Source: Kuschelorhynchus macadamiae (taxonomy: Eukaryota > Arthropoda > Insecta > Coleoptera > Curculionidae). Taken from it: a stretch of 64,000 nt of DNA. Position numbers and translations under genes: made by a program. Location: NCBI GenBank assembly GCA_030620095.1, contig JAUTXW010004707.1, positions 372,001 through 436,000 of the forward strand, given 5' to 3'. Positions 22,702 through 37,215 of this stretch are shown one piece after another. Below the pieces are notes generated by a model that had not been told where the DNA came from, made no database searches, and saw only the letters and a list, made by a program, of their open reading frames with translations. The stretch's first letter is position 1; each line of letters starts with the position of its first letter.

Positions 22702-24851
22702 CAAGAATCTTCAACCCGTGGCTCTCTAGATGGCGTGCATGTCTATTGAATCTTTCTAATGATGGTAGAAATTATCACTACTAGAGTGACCTATTAGTCC
22801 ATTTTGGTAGCTGCTCGAAATTTCGAGAGATTCAAAGTTGACGTGCTTGCCCTGTATAAAGCCGGCATCACACGACAGCGGCCAGTTCTAATTCCAAGAG
22901 CGAACGAAGTGATACAAGCGGAAGAGTGCCAACTAGCAGTGAAGTTGCTACCTGTGCGATAAGTGATTATAGTGAGTTGCGATTATAGTGTGTTTTGACG
23001 CGCGTAAAACGGATACTGGATTGTGGCGTGCAATCGTGCAAGATTTTTATCGGATAATTAAACTCGTTTCCTCTACCTTGATATTAAAAATGGCTTCTAC
23101 TTCGGGTAAAAAAAGAAAAGCGCATATTTCGAGAAAATTGGACTGAGTTGTACTTGTTCGTTAGTGTTAATCAAAAACCCGTCTGTTTGGTGTGTCAAGA
23201 ATTTCTTTCAGCCTTGAAAGATACAACTTAAAAAGACATTACGATACAAAACATGCCACAAAGTTTGAGACATTCAAAGGACAATTACGGCAAGATAAAG
23301 TGAGAGCTCTAAAAAGTCAGCTTTAACGATAGCAAGATAGTTTTTAAAAGCAGAACATTGAAAATGAAGCAAACGTGAAGGTTAGCTACATTGTATCCGA
23401 AAAAATAGCTTTGAAATCAAAACCTTACTGATATCAAGGAATGGTGGCCGCCGCTGAAGTATTGTGCCCGTCTCAAAAACAACTTTTTTCTAAAGTGAGT
23501 TTGTCCGGTGTTAATGTCGCCAGAAGAATCGGCAGACATTGAAAATTACTAAAATAACGTGCATCGAAATTCGTATACTATTCTATTGACAGATTTAACC
23601 GATACCACTCAATTAGCTATATTTATTCGGGGCATTAATAATTATGAAAGAGATGGCTGCCCTTTTTCCTATTAAAGGAACTACAAAAGGATGTGATATT
23701 TATAAATGTTTGATGACAGTACTGAGACGATATAATTTAGAATTGACAAATCTTTGTGCAGTTGTAACAGACGGTGCTCCATCCATGGTAAGAAAAAATG
23801 AAGGGTTCGTGAGTTTGATGAAAAAACTGCAGAGAGATCTTCTTTTGATGCATTACTTTTAATTAAAAAAAAATAAATTAAAATCTTTGTGCAAAATCCA
23901 CAAATATTGATGAGGTGATGAAAGTGGTCGTAAAACTGTGAACTTCATTAAATCACGCTTCCTCAACTATAGAGAATTCCAAAATTTTGTACACGAAATT
24001 AATGCCGAGTATGGTGATGTAACATATTTTTCTGATGTTCGTTGGCTGAGCAAGGAAAAAATGCTAAAACGCGTTTTTGAACACAAGAAGGAAATCGCCT
24101 CCTTCATGGAAATCAATGGGAAACCAGTTCGTCAATTTAGTGACCCCGACTAGCTGCGCGACTTTGGATTTCTCTCGGCTATCACGCTGCACATAAATGA
24201 CTTGAAAACCAAACTACAAGGAAAAGAACATCTCATCGACAACCTACTTGACACTGTGAAGGCATTTGAGTTTAAACTGGATTTATGGAAAAATCAGTTC
24301 TTGTAAAAAAGAGTTTACGCACTTTCCTAAACTGAAAAGTTGCGAATGTACAGATGTGGATAAATATGTCGCAAGCACTCAAAAAAGAGTTTCAATCAAG
24401 GTTTTCTGACTTCAGAGATAATGAAAATTACATTAATCTCTTTGCCCGACTATTCAGTGTATCCGTTGAAGACATGCCAGAAAATTGTTAGATGGAGCTT
24501 ATAGATTTGTGGTGTAATTCGGAACTGAACGAGAATTTCGACATGGGTCTTCTTGATTTTTATTCAGAATATATCGATCAAAACTCGTTTCCTGAAATCC
24601 GAAAACATGCCCAGAAAGTGATGTCTCTGTTTGGGAGCGCATATGTGTGTTTTCTCGTATGAAGAATGTGAAGTCTAAAACAAGGTCGAGAGTTACAGAC
24701 GCACATCTGGAATGATTGACTGAACTTTTTAACCAATATAGATTTTTTTATTTTATTGATATAGTGGTAAAGTCACGTGGACCATTATGGCCCTTCGGAT
24801 GATGTGAAATCGATTTTTGGCCCTTGCACTAAAGAATGTTGAAGACCCTTG
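22702..24851 (+). mobile_element. hAT element, GTF2IRD2-like, relic
   Basis: The left end CAAGAATCTTCAACCCGTGG matches the inverse of the right end (CAAGGGTCTTCAAC). Flanking 8-mers are TATTAGAC at 22694-22701 and TATTATAC at 24852-24859 (7 of 8 equal), the target-duplication length of hAT elements. It is about 2.15 kb and contains the transposase relic below. Confidence 0.7.
23090..24718 (+). pseudogene. hAT transposase relic (ZBED/GTF2IRD2 type)
   Basis: Starts MASTSGKKRKAHISRKLD. A BED-like zinc-finger region follows in another frame (KPVCLVCQ, LKRHYDTKH). Then come MAALFPIKGTTKGCDIYKCL and LCAVVTDGAPSMVRKNEGF, typical of hAT transposases, then FVHEINAEYGDVTYFSDVRW and LSKEKMLKRVFEHKKEI. 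About ten frameshifts or stops are present and the C-terminal dimerisation block is only partly readable. Not functional. Confidence 0.8.
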
Positions 24852-24872
24852 TATTATACAGTCTAACATACA

Positions 24873-25330
24873 GGGTGGATCACCGAAAACTTTGCACCCA
24901 GGTTTTCTTAAGTCTTGAACGAATAAAACAAAAATTGCGAGGACACATTTCGGCCCGTAAGCAGGGTGAATTTCATTCTTTAAACCTTGAATTGTAAATA
25001 GGTAGTGCGGTACTTAGTTTTAATGAGGTATATTACATTTACAGTTCAGTAAATGTGGAGACGTTTAAAATGTCGAGTATTTTTGGCATCCACTCATGTT
25101 TCATAGGTTGTCGCAACTCTTCTAAAGAATTTAGCTAGGTTGCATGTATATTTTTGTGGTTTCTTCAGCGTAACAATATTTTTTTCCGCCATAGTCTTTT
25201 AAACTTCATTAATAGCGTTTTCTAAGAAATCAAGATACATTTCTCCATCCAAACTACACATTCAATTTTTCTAGATGCTGGATATGTATTTGCCTAAATA
25301 CCATACTATGCCAAATTTAAGAAAAATAAA
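24873..25330 (-). pseudogene. fragment of a DD41D element
   Basis: A tip-like ACAGGGTGGATCACCGAAAA occurs at 24873, and on the minus strand near 25190-25260 the phrase SLDGEMYLDFLENAINEV can be read. This equals the block before the second catalytic Asp in other copies (compare TGDMYLDFLENHLP at 11020-11060). The rest is too decayed to follow. Confidence 0.5.
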
Positions 25331-25628
25331 CAATGGTTTAAAAACTGACATTATAAGTAATAAGTAATAAATTTCTAAACACCGGCCAATTATATATACT
25401 CTTCATTGTGATTTTGCAATAATTTAATATTATAAGGATGAAAATGTTGTTTTTTTAGTAGGATATCGTAATCGGAGTGAAATTTAAGTTAAGTTTAACT
25501 TTGACATATTTGCCTTCAAATTTGGTGTAATAATATTAATAAACAAAAAAATAATTGATGAATGATAGTTTCCCCAAACTTTTACTCTTCCCGTAAAATA
25601 CAAAGTTAGTCTAGCTATTACTAGATCC

Positions 25629-28600
25629 CAGTGGCGGCTCGTGAGTATATTGAAGGGTGAGGCTACATGAGGTTAATTTTGTTTAAATGTGAATAAATTT
25701 CCACGTCACCCATGAGGTATTATTCTGCGATGCGTTAACCTTTTTTTTTTAATGGAGGTCATCGCCAATAGCCCTACTAAACCATTAAAAACTAAAAAAA
25801 TAAACTCTAAAAAAAGTAAATAAAAAGTAAAGAAAACAAGTAAAATATGTTCACCTATCACTAAAATATAGCGGTGATTGCGATAATAAAAACATAATTT
25901 AGTTTATTAAAACTTAAAATAAATAGTTGTATGAAATACGATAAAAAAACTACTTTTTGTACATTAAATCTATACGTCTGTCGTTTAAGGTTGCAAATTT
26001 ATCTATAATTTGGTCGTAAAAGTTTTGGTCTTTACTAAGTTCTGACAGTAATTCCGGCTCTATTGACATCATTGCTAAACCCGAAAGCCGTTCTTGTGTC
26101 ATTGTGTTTCTTAGATAGGTTTTGATCCGTTTAAGACATGAAAAATTTCGTTCGGCCGATACACTTGTTGCGGGAATAGTTAAAACTAAATTAAAAAGCT
26201 TATATGCTTCCGCAAAAATTGCTTTAAAATCTTTAAATAACAAAGTTAGACTTTTTTCGACATCTAAATTTGAAAATTGTTCATCCCTATACAATACAGA
26301 AAGCTCATTCTTTAATCTATCTCTGTCAAAAATGTTTGGATAATTTTTTAATAAATTATTTAATAAGTCGTCTGGAAAGCATTTAACATATTCCGAATAT
26401 TTTGTGCAATCGACTAAAGCAAAGAAATTTAAATTATTTAAATTTTCAAACCGCGTCCCTAATTGAAGAATTATACAATCTATTATTTCAAAATATAATA
26501 TTTTATATTTAGTAAAAATATCAAAGTCGCTAGAACATTGCCCTCGACGTGTGTTAGTTGGCAGAATAGTGGCTTTTTTAGCAATATTGAAAAGTTCTTT
26601 GAAATGGTCCTCGTTTCTAAATTCAATAATTCGTTGCTTGGCAAGGTTTATTTGCGAAATGCAGTAATTTATATCTAAATGCTTTAACTGTAATATTTGA
26701 AACAGTACATCAGTGCAACTAAAAATTTGTTTATAAATATGCGTTAAAAGGCAAAATTCGAAATCATTAAAATGCTTTAGAAATCCTTTTGCACCATTAA
26801 TAGATTCTGTTCCAGAACTTAAGTCATTAATAATAGTTTCAAATACTATAATTAAATTGTCCCATTCATTAGCCACTAAGTTTAAAATTTTAGACCGTGT
26901 ATACCATCGCGTTTCTACAGCTCGCGGAATTCTTTTACCTACTATCTGATTAAGCACAAAAGACCGTTTTGGTGATTGGTGGAAATAATTTGGTATTCCT
27001 AATAAAGTGGCAAAAACGACTTTGGGTAATCAGTTTTGTTCCCTGTTGTAAAACTAGATTTAATCTGTGGGCGCAACAATGAGTAAACATAGCTAAAGGA
27101 GCAATAGACTAACTTTTGTTTGAAGCCCATTTATTTCACCTGCCATAACACTAGCCCCATCGTAACACTGCGCGACCAATTTATTTTTAAAGTCATAAGG
27201 CTCTAAGCTGTTTTATATTAAATGAAAAAGGCTCTCTGCTGTTCTATTATCGCTAACGTCAAAAAATCATAAAAATCTTTCTTTTAAAGATCCGTTGGTC
27301 ACATACCTAACTGTTATCGAACACTGTGATTTTTCTGTTATATCAGTACTATCATCCGCAATTACGCCAAAAAAACAACAATCGGTGTCATTGATTTCTT
27401 TTTTTATATATTCTTGAATATAGTCATGTATGCAACCAATTAGTTCCATTTATTCCATTTTGTATAGTCTTAGATTGTCCCGTAAAAATATTACTAAATT
27501 TAGCACAATGTTCAGTAAGTTCGGCATTTCTTTTTATTAAGCATGCAAATATTTCCTTAAAATTGCCACGGTTAAAAGAATCTGTTGTTTCATTATGACC
27601 TCGAAATGCCAAGTCCTGTTTACCCAAAGTAATAGTAACATCAATTAAATAATTTAATAATAAACGGTTTTTTCGAACATTTTCATTATAAACAATTTTA
27701 TTAAGACTTGCATTTTCTTGTAGTGCATCCGCAATAGTCGCCCTATTTTGCTCCAGTCTTGTAAGTGCTACCGAATTTTTAATATGCTCTCTTGAACTTT
27801 CATGCGATTTTACTGCTCGTGAAAAATTTTTTAAATCCGAATATCCGCCCCCTGAACTCCAATTATTTTTGACGCAACCTAATAAAATACAAGGCCAACA
27901 ATATAAGCTTTCTTTATAAATACTTCCGCATAGCCACCTATAAGTTTCGTACCAAGATATTTGAAAAGTTCTTGAATATTTTTTACCTTGCCTCTTATCG
28001 TTAAATATTGCTAAAATTTTCGGCGTCGGACGGCTACCTAATATCTGTTTCTTTTCAGTTTCGCTTCTTCTTAAAAAAGGCGTTTCAATTAATGAAGCAA
28101 TAATGTCGTGAATGATTCATTTCAAAAGCAAAAAGCAAATACAAAAAATGGAACGGTCCAACTTACCAAAACAAAACAAAAAGTTACTCACGCGTATTTA
28201 TTCACCTTAAAAGACAGAACGCCCTCAATCAGCGATTATCGCAATCTATTTCCTATTTCTTTCTCAGCCGCACGCACCACGTAAAAAAAGCCGTTGGAAT
28301 ATTTCGCTAGTCATGTGATTTAAATAACCAATAAAAGCATATCCAAGCTACAGATTTATCGCCTCAAGAATGCAATAGAAAACGCGTGCATCGGCAATCG
28401 CCATCCCGCTCTGTCGTAATCAGGTGACTCGCCGGGATCGGCACCGGCCGTTGATAAATAGGTCAGAAGTCGAAACTTTCCAAGCTAAAATTATTTCGCC
28501 TCATTCGAGAGCACTTTCTTTAGGAATAGGTTTGCACGGATTGCACGGTCGGTTTTTTGATGTGGTCAGAATTTATTTTCTAAAATATTTATTATGGGAT

Positions 28601-28759
28601 TATATTTTGTTTTTTTCTTTAATGTTATTATGTTGTAAAACTGTTAAAAAGTATATTTCTAATTGGTAATAGATAAAAAGTTATATAAAAAAATTCTCTT
28701 TTCCTTTATTTTGGGGGTGAGGCGCGGCCTCAGAGGCCTACTCTGACGAGCCGCCACTG
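25629..28759 (-). mobile_element. hAT element with perfect 8-bp target duplication
   Basis: The ends are CAGTGGCGGCTCGT at 25629 and its exact inverse ending at 28759. Flanks are CTAGATCC at 25621-25628 and the identical CTAGATCC at 28760-28767. The length is 3131 bp. Perfect duplication and largely readable coding sequence suggest a fairly young insertion. It lies in intron 2 of the odorant receptor gene, in the same orientation as that gene. Confidence 0.92.
25950..28112 (-). pseudogene. hAT transposase (ZMYM1/SCAND3-like), few lesions
   Basis: From 28112 to about 27424 the frame is open and encodes a TTF-type zinc-finger region (YETYRWLCGSIYKESLYCWP, LLGCVKNNW) and FRGHNETTDSFNRGNFKEIF. 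A frameshift near 27440 leads to CCFFGVIADDSTDITEKSQC, holding the conserved Asp region. Several lesions lie at 26957-27267. The last 335 codons (26957-25950) are intact and include the C-terminal dimerisation block (LTIPATSVSAERNFSCLKRI, TYLRNTMTQERLSGLAMMS). It is inactive but easily reconstructed as a family member. It ends close to the element's left terminus. Confidence 0.85.
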
Positions 28760-29391
28760 CTAGATCCACCCCTTAGACCAATCCTCTCTTTAATTCTATT
28801 TGTCAAGACGAAACGAATAAAGCTGTGAATGGTGAAGCTTAAGTCCTTTCTGTACTTTAAGTTCGGAACTTTGTTTTACAGATACGAGGATTTCCTTCAA
28901 TTCTTAATCCTAATGTAATGTATATAACTTAATATGCAAGGTGTTAGGGGTTTGACTACAAATATTTTAACATGTGATAGTATGGACCATTTTGGTTAAA
29001 AAATGCTTAAATAACATAAGGCCCATTCCTTACCATTTTTGAGAAAAACGGCCTTAAAGTTTTATTTTGTTTTATTAATTTTTAAGCACATCGTTAACAC
29101 ATTTATTAATTTAATTACGTAAAACAATTAATTATACAAATGTTTTCTTAGTAAAATATCTGAACGACCTAAATTTTAAAAATAAAAAACGAATAAATTG
29201 TTTTATTTTACCATAGAATGCTTATTTGAAAACGGCAACACTGCACACCATAGAAAAACGAGCAGGCTTGAACATAACAATTCGCAAACATATTAGTTGC
29301 AGTTGTCTTTTTTTTTGGTTCTTTCACCTTCATCTTTTGCCGTATGAGGCAATTACATTAATACGTAGTTGGAATTTAAAAATTCTTTAGA

Positions 29392-30114
29392 AATGTATAC
29401 GAATATTGAATATGCAGACATGTTAATTGTGTATGGAGAGTGTAGACAGAATGCTCATTTGGCGTTCCAAACATACCGGGAAAGATATCCTAACAGGAGG
29501 TGTCCTAATGACAGAATATTTGTGGCGGCTTTACAAAGAGTTCGCAATACGGGAAGTGTAAACGTCCGTCAAACCAACCGGGGGCCGAAAGTGGAGGCAA
29601 ACTCTGGTTTGAGCACTCGGGAAATCTCGTGAAAAGTTGGATTTTCTAATTGAATCATTCATCGTACCATTCGTGAAAACTTTTTGTACCCTCATCATGT
29701 GAAGCGAGTACAGACTTTTTTTTAGAGGACTTACCCCAAGAGAATTTTGCCTGCGGTTTCTCCGAAAAAAATAAGAACACGAAAATTTTACTTTAAACAT
29801 ACTGACAACCGATGAATGTTGTTTTACGACAGATGGAATTTACATTACCATAACACTCATAACTGGGCTCAAGAAAATCCACACGCGATTCAACAAGGCC
29901 GATTTCAATACCGTCTTTCAATAAATATTTGGGCTGGAATAATCCACAATCGGTTAATCGGACCTTTTGAGCTACCAAACCCAAGTAGCACTTTTAGTCA
30001 TGAATACCTCATTTTTATCACAAGTATTTTCTTTGAAGTAACCGGAACTTGGTGTCGCCACGTTCTATTTAAGCTGAGACTATGTAGTCATTACCAAAAT
30101 GGGCAACAATTTTA
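29392..30114 (+). pseudogene. DD41D transposase relic, N-terminal half and C-terminal stub
   Basis: MYTNIEYADMLIVYGECRQN and TYRERYPNRRCPNDRIFVAA form the DUF4817-like N-terminus. After stops the next blocks are readable in shifted frames (HNTHNWAQENPHAIQQ, INIWAGIIHNRLIGPFELP). The catalytic middle is missing; the sequence jumps to a C-terminal-like CSHYQNGQQF. It is an internally deleted, multiply frameshifted copy. Confidence 0.75.
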
Positions 30115-33039
30115 GGGTAACTATTTCGTGAATAACATGTAACTGTGACTTTGACTTTTACGTAGATAGTACGGAATTGTGTAGTTCCATTTAAGTAGCC
30201 AAATAGTAATAATTTACCCTATTCGTCACTTCCTTATTTCTGTCTTTATCTAATCCGTTTTAAAAATATGTATGGTTCGTTTTAATACAAGCAAAACAGT
30301 TATGGTGACTACAAACACTCAAATTGAGAATATAGTGTAGAGCGTATAATTGGTATTTGAGGTAGGATACATGCGTTTCATTAAATTTTCTGGCTAAGCT
30401 AAAGACCTAAAATTAAAACGCAGGCAATTTCTCTGGTGAATATGCTGATGATAGTCGTAAAAAAATTACGCGCTTTTAAAATTCGTTAATTTTCAATATA
30501 TTTTGGTCATTTTAAATCTCCAAAATGTAATTTTGGACTTTGGTTTAAATAGTAATTATCATTAAATATTTTATTATAAAGAGTGATTCTTTTTGTAATG
30601 TAATGTTTAATTTGTATGCATTTTTAATCTTTATACTCACAAAAACACCATAGCTAAATATTCATAGGTAAGATGAAAATAAACAATGGCGTTCTGTTGA
30701 ACTTTTACTTTCAGGTTGGCTGCATTTCTTTACTGAGAAAATTACTTAACATCAAGTGTCTACGACTGCTCCCATGCACTTTTATAGTTTTGGATTCTTT
30801 AAATACGCAACTGTCACTTATACCTAATTACTTTGAAGTCTACTAGTTATCTACAAAGTTCCCATTATTAATCCCGTACTATATGTTATTACCAAGCGGT
30901 TACGATTTGCGAACATTCCACCGGTTCTTAAAAATTTAGTGCGTTGTGTCGCAGCAGGCGGAGAGTGGCGGTACTTGAGTCACTACTATAATTCTGCCAT
31001 CTATCATAACCATAACCCTTTGTTTCGTTCTTATTTTTTGTTTCCTTAAAATACCGCTTCAGTCTTCCGGTTCGTCTCGTCGAATGCAGACCTCTGTGTT
31101 GTTAACATAAGTGGTGCCACGTGTTCGGTTTTGCTGCTTTATTTCGGGGGGAAACGGGAGACTCAACCGCTCAGTGTGGAAACTAACGACCCCGCTAGAA
31201 AGGGAGCAGACGCTGTGAACGTGTCAGGCCTAGTTGTTCCTGCATTCTATCCCGTTCGTCTGCCGCAGTTCTACATAGAATATTAGCGTAACGGCCGCTA
31301 CGTGGCGGGAGTGGGAGGGGTAAGGGGATAGCTTGAAAGAAAGGGTCATCTCGTGATATCAGTAGTACTCTCAAGGGGCACCTAGTGGAAGCCAAGATGC
31401 ATTTCAGAATTTAAAAGAGGAAAAAATCAAGAGTTATTTGATAAATTCGGGGTGTTCGGGAGCTAAGAGCTCGCCATCCGGACATCCTACCTATTGGGCT
31501 GGAGAATGGCGCTGAAAGCAAAAAAGTGGCAGCCGACTCCATTTTGAGAAAGAAAGAAGGTTTTGTTCAGGTATCACATAACCAAGTTGTGATATTTTTA
31601 ATTTTCTATAAAATGTGGCTGAGTGACGAAAGCTACTTTTTTCATATTGTATTTCATTGTATGTGAAGCCATTGTGAACCTTTTTAACTTGTTACCCGTA
31701 GACGATAACACATACACAACTAATTAATAGCTATAGACCGAATTACAAGGACAACAGTAGCGACAATACACCCCAAATTGATGCAACATTTCTAAAGGTT
31801 TAAATGGGGGCGCTCATATCGTTAGATTTTCGCAAAATATGGCTAAATTAATCTACTTTTATATTGACTGTCGGCGTCAGTTGTAAATGTAGGGTTATGT
31901 TAATGTTTTACTTTAATAATCTATTAGAACTATCTAGTACAAACTTACTTTTTCATTTAGATTTTTAACATATAACAATGTTTGTGCAAGCGATTAATGA
32001 GAGTTGTCTGCCAAGTGAATTTAGTAATGTAATATGTACTGAAGAAAGCCTAAAAAATAAAGTTTCTTTTATGCCAATCTTAGAGACCTTCTACCTCAAA
32101 TTGAGGTGCTGAATGAAGTAAAACATACACTAAGACATGAAACAATATTGTCTCTTACAGCAAAATAAAACCAAAATATAATAATGTGCAATATTTAATA
32201 ACTTTTCTTGGAGTAAACTTTAACTTAAAACATTTACGGTCACACTCATTTACACCTTCATCACAAACACTTTATAATTACAAGCAAAAAATAGGTGAAC
32301 CAGGCTTAAATACATTCCTCTATATGGCCAATGAATGAGAACTTCTTGTTTGAATCAATATTCGTTTTAATAATCACAAAAACCAATAAAATGAGACACT
32401 AAAGCAACAAACCTCATAAGAAACCCACGTGGGCGAAAAGTAAACGTAGCAGCAATATGGCCGAACCTATCAAAAATTGGTTGCTCTATTGTTGCCACTG
32501 TTCTTATAAAATCACCGACCGAACCTCGTACTAGCGCCCCCTATCTCGGGAACCTAAAGTACAAGAGGTAATAGTTTACTTGTAGTAAATAATTACTGTA
32601 ATTCTTACTTCTAAGTTACAACTCTGCAAGGACTCGTTTTACTTTATAGTAATACGTTATAGGAGTACATTTGAATGTAATGGAGTAGTCTTTGCAAGGT
32701 TCAAGAAGGTATTGATACTTAAAAGTTGTAATTTAGTAAACAGATTAGAAACAGTAACTTTGAATAATTACTATTATGTCACGGAAAAGAAATGACGACC
32801 TTGGAGTTAATTCCTTAAGTAGTTGCTATATAATTACTTTACATGAAAAATTACTATAAAGTATTATTTGCAGTACCAAATACATATATAATACTTAAAA
32901 ACGTTACCCAAAGTGCTTGTTGATATATAGTTGGATTATTAGTAATAAATACGTAAAAACTCTTAAAGAGTAGTAGTGGAAACAGTTGTAGCTACTTTAG
33001 TGCTAGCTGGGAAGGCTTTTAACACGAGAGGCATACCTC
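30115..33039. other. about 2.9 kb without recognised genes
   Basis: Mostly AT-rich with a more GC-rich patch at 31000-31570. No long ORF on either strand, no clear repeat structure and no domain signal. It probably represents sequence inserted between the two DD41D relics, or old intron. Confidence 0.35.
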
Positions 33040-33430
33040 CAATTTTTAACTAATGACTTGCTTACTCTTTTAGAAGACATTCCTTTAGCTCAGCTAGCCA
33101 GTACCTAGTTTCTTCACCATGGAGCTCCTGCCCACATTCATTGGAATGTGTTACAACATCTGGATAATACGTTTGATAATAGGTGGATAGGTCGAAATGC
33201 TTCAGAACCTAGAAAATGGTCACCAGACCTAAACCCTCTTGATTTTTTGGGACCACATGAAAACATTAGTGTATAATAGTGTGAAATTGAAAGTGAAGAA
33301 ACCACATTTTTGCTGCAACGGAAAAAATTAGACAAAGATCTAACGTTCTTGAATCTGTTTAAGAAAAGTGGCTTCGCCGTATTCGTGAGTGTTTAAATAG
33401 TGGCGGTAGTCATTTTCAGCATTTACTTGA
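33040..33430 (+). pseudogene. DD41D transposase relic, C-terminal part
   Basis: Readable blocks: LLTLLEDIPLAQLAST, FLHHGAPAHIHWNVLQHLDN, RWIGRNASEPRKWSPDLNPL plus DF. The second catalytic Asp is replaced by His (HHG instead of QDG), and a frameshift follows the third Asp. Not functional. Probably the distal half of the relic beginning at 29392 or a sister copy. Confidence 0.75.
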
Positions 33431-34316
33431 GTTTTTTTTAGTGTGTGACTTACCTATCTAGTGCTATAAATTAATATGCTTGGTAAGCTCATATTCTTTA
33501 TTATTTTATGGAAACTAATAAACTTAATTAGGCTTGCGCAGTTAAAAACTATACAAATAAATAATCGAAAAATAACAGGTTTTTTACTATTATACACTTC
33601 GATATTATGCTAACAAACCACAATTTATCAAAAAATTAGATAATTCATTCCAAAAAAATTATCAAAATAAAATGACTGAATTGTTTTTAAACCTACAAGT
33701 TTTTTATACTTCTTTATCGACAAAACACAGGTGAGGAGTTTGCAATCACATTGATGTCCAAGCAAATAGCAATGATGCCAAGTTGTCCTGCAATTAGTTG
33801 AAACCATCTCCAAAATTAAACATTTTAAAATTAAATATCTCGAAAACCCTTTCGAATTTACCGATGGTTTATAAGAATATTGTGTTTAGAGTCGTTCATT
33901 CTATCCTATGTTAAAATATTTGTAGTCAAACCCGTAACACTCTGTATAGGCTTATCTATACAAAGACAATGGCGAAAAAAAAGCACAGAAACACCCTTTC
34001 AGCCAATCTTTTCTGAAGGGAAACAATGCCCTCAAAAAATATAGTCGTTCGGTAATGTTGCTATTTTAAAGTATTTTTTACATAGCAAATTGACCATTTA
34101 TTATCATTGAATAGAATCAAATAAAATGTTTCAATTAATATTTGCTTTAGGTTAAATTAACCCGATCAAAGAAAGCTTCCCACGACACAGGGCCATATGG
34201 GACGATAACAACTTAACGTTTTAGATAAATGTAATTTATTATTTGTTTAGCTTTTAAAACCCTCGAAAGGAGTCTTTTTAAGCTTTATCGTAAAAAATCG
34301 TTTTAAATTACGTTTA

Positions 34317-35757
<1,441 letters not shown>

Positions 35758-36027
35758 AAAAAAACCTTGGTGGCAAGTTTTCGAAGGGCCATTTTGTATA
35801 CTTTGTGTTGTATTGTGACTACTGCTGTTGCTTCATTTTAACTGATTACATATTAGTTCAAAAAAAATATCAAGAAAGACATACTGAATTTATATAAATA
35901 TATTATGTCTAGTACACTCTAAATAATCCGTTTGAAGCAGACATACTTTTAGGTTTTAAAACTTAATCAATACTCAATAATTTTGATAACAGTTTCGAGT
36001 GTCCATGAACGTGTTTAGTAAACTTAC

Positions 36028-36585
36028 CCAGTAATTTGTCTGCACATCTATAGGCCACCATGTAGACAAAGGCAGTGCCCTTAGAGTAACAGTTTCATTA
36101 TTAATAACCATGGTCGGCAACTGCATAAAAAACGGATGAACAAAATAGAAAATAGATACAGCCCATCCGTTAAAGAAAAACAAATAGTTGTATATGCGAT
36201 TATTTCTCACATAAGTCAGGTATATTTCTCTAATTTCCGGATCTGAGTCCCCCAAAGTTTCGTTTTCCTTTTCGATGATATCAGAGAAAAGAGTTTTCAC
36301 ATCTTTAGTATTGAAAGCTTTCAGTCTAAACATTGATACGGTGTAGATCAAAGTAATACAAACGTTGCCAAGAATTTCTTCGATGTTTAAATTGTCCGCG
36401 TTCAGTAATACTATTAGTTGACAGTACGCCCTCAAAATGTACTCTAGATAATAATAGTAGAAGATGCTGGCCATTATATTATATATTTTCTTCAGCCTTT
36501 TATTTTCCATAAAAATTATCGGCCATATCCCTACTGTACTTGATAGGTACATAGGTATCTTCAGCAGTTGATTATCTGGAAGTAT
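36028..36585 (-). CDS. odorant receptor exon 2 (TM1-TM3)
   Basis: The acceptor is TTTATTCGTAG before 36585; the donor is TGG|GTAAGT with GT at 36027-36026. Exactly 186 codons, phase 0 at both ends. It starts ILPDNQLLKIPMYLSSTVGI, then a first membrane segment (IMASIFYYYYLEYILRAYCQ), a second (ILGNVCITLIYTVSMFRL), and a third (RIYNYLFFFNGWAVSIFYFV), ending in WWPIDVQTNYW. Layout and spacing are those of insect odorant receptors: inverted 7TM ligand-gated cation channel subunits in olfactory neuron dendrites, working with Orco. An internal Met (36552) opens a shorter ORF, but the splice-site start joins cleanly to exon 1 at 60329. Single copy here, with no lesion in this exon. Confidence 0.85.
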
Positions 36586-36779
36586 CTACGAATAAAAATA
36601 GTAAATTTTTTAAAGGGCTACAAACAAGCTTATACGGAAAACCCTCAAGAGTGCGTTGATGATAATTAAAATGCCAAACACCTCAGGGATTTTCAAGTTA
36701 AAAATCATTCCTATGTAATTTTAGAGCAAATTTTGAGGTAAATTGGATAATTAGTTTTTTAATAATAATTTTTTTAACG

Positions 36780-37090
36780 TTTTACTAGGCCGCCATCCTG
36801 TTCCGGGATATTGGATTTTCACCAAAATTTTTGACTAAAATTTGAAATCGTTCTGATAAGTAGTTTTTAAGATATGCCGCGAACTGGTAGACAAACAGTA
36901 AATTCGGCGACGGAACGACGAAATTGTTAAAACATATTTTTTGGCATCTAAGAACACTAAAACGTGAAGAAATGTGAAACCTGAGAAGTTTTTTCACGAT
37001 TACAAAAATTTTATTTGGCCGTCATTTTGTTCCGCCATCTTGAATTGGTACCACAATTCAACTACACTATTATGAAATTGAAGTCCAATT
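36780..37090. repeat. R1 repeat fragment
   Basis: Contains TAGGCCGCCATCCTGTTCC, AACGTGAAGAAATGTGAAAC and GCCGTCATTTTGTTCCGCCA, matching R1 copies at 47930-48310 in the same orientation. It overlaps no coding sequence. Confidence 0.6.
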
Positions 37091-37215
37091 TTTCAAAATT
37101 TAACCTAAATTTAAATGGCTAGAACTTGTAAACAAAATAGTTTGATTACAAACAGTTTTTACATTTTGTAGACTTATGTTTTGTTAATATTTTTGTGGTA
37201 TGTGTGTTTTAAGGG

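Larger units (their letters stand above)
28940..33950 (+). mobile_element. region bounded by inverted repeats holding DD41D relics
   Basis: GTGTTAGGGGTTTGACTACA followed by AATATTTTAACAT near 28940-28972 is matched by its inverse near 33911-33945. Two transposase relics in the same orientation lie inside (29392-30114 and 33040-33430), separated by about 2.9 kb without recognised coding. It is either one element opened by an insertion or two elements sharing ends. Confidence 0.5.

Noticed and set aside
31195..31395. ORF in a GC-richer patch
   Set aside because: Composition-driven opening with no homology signal that I recognise and no start context.
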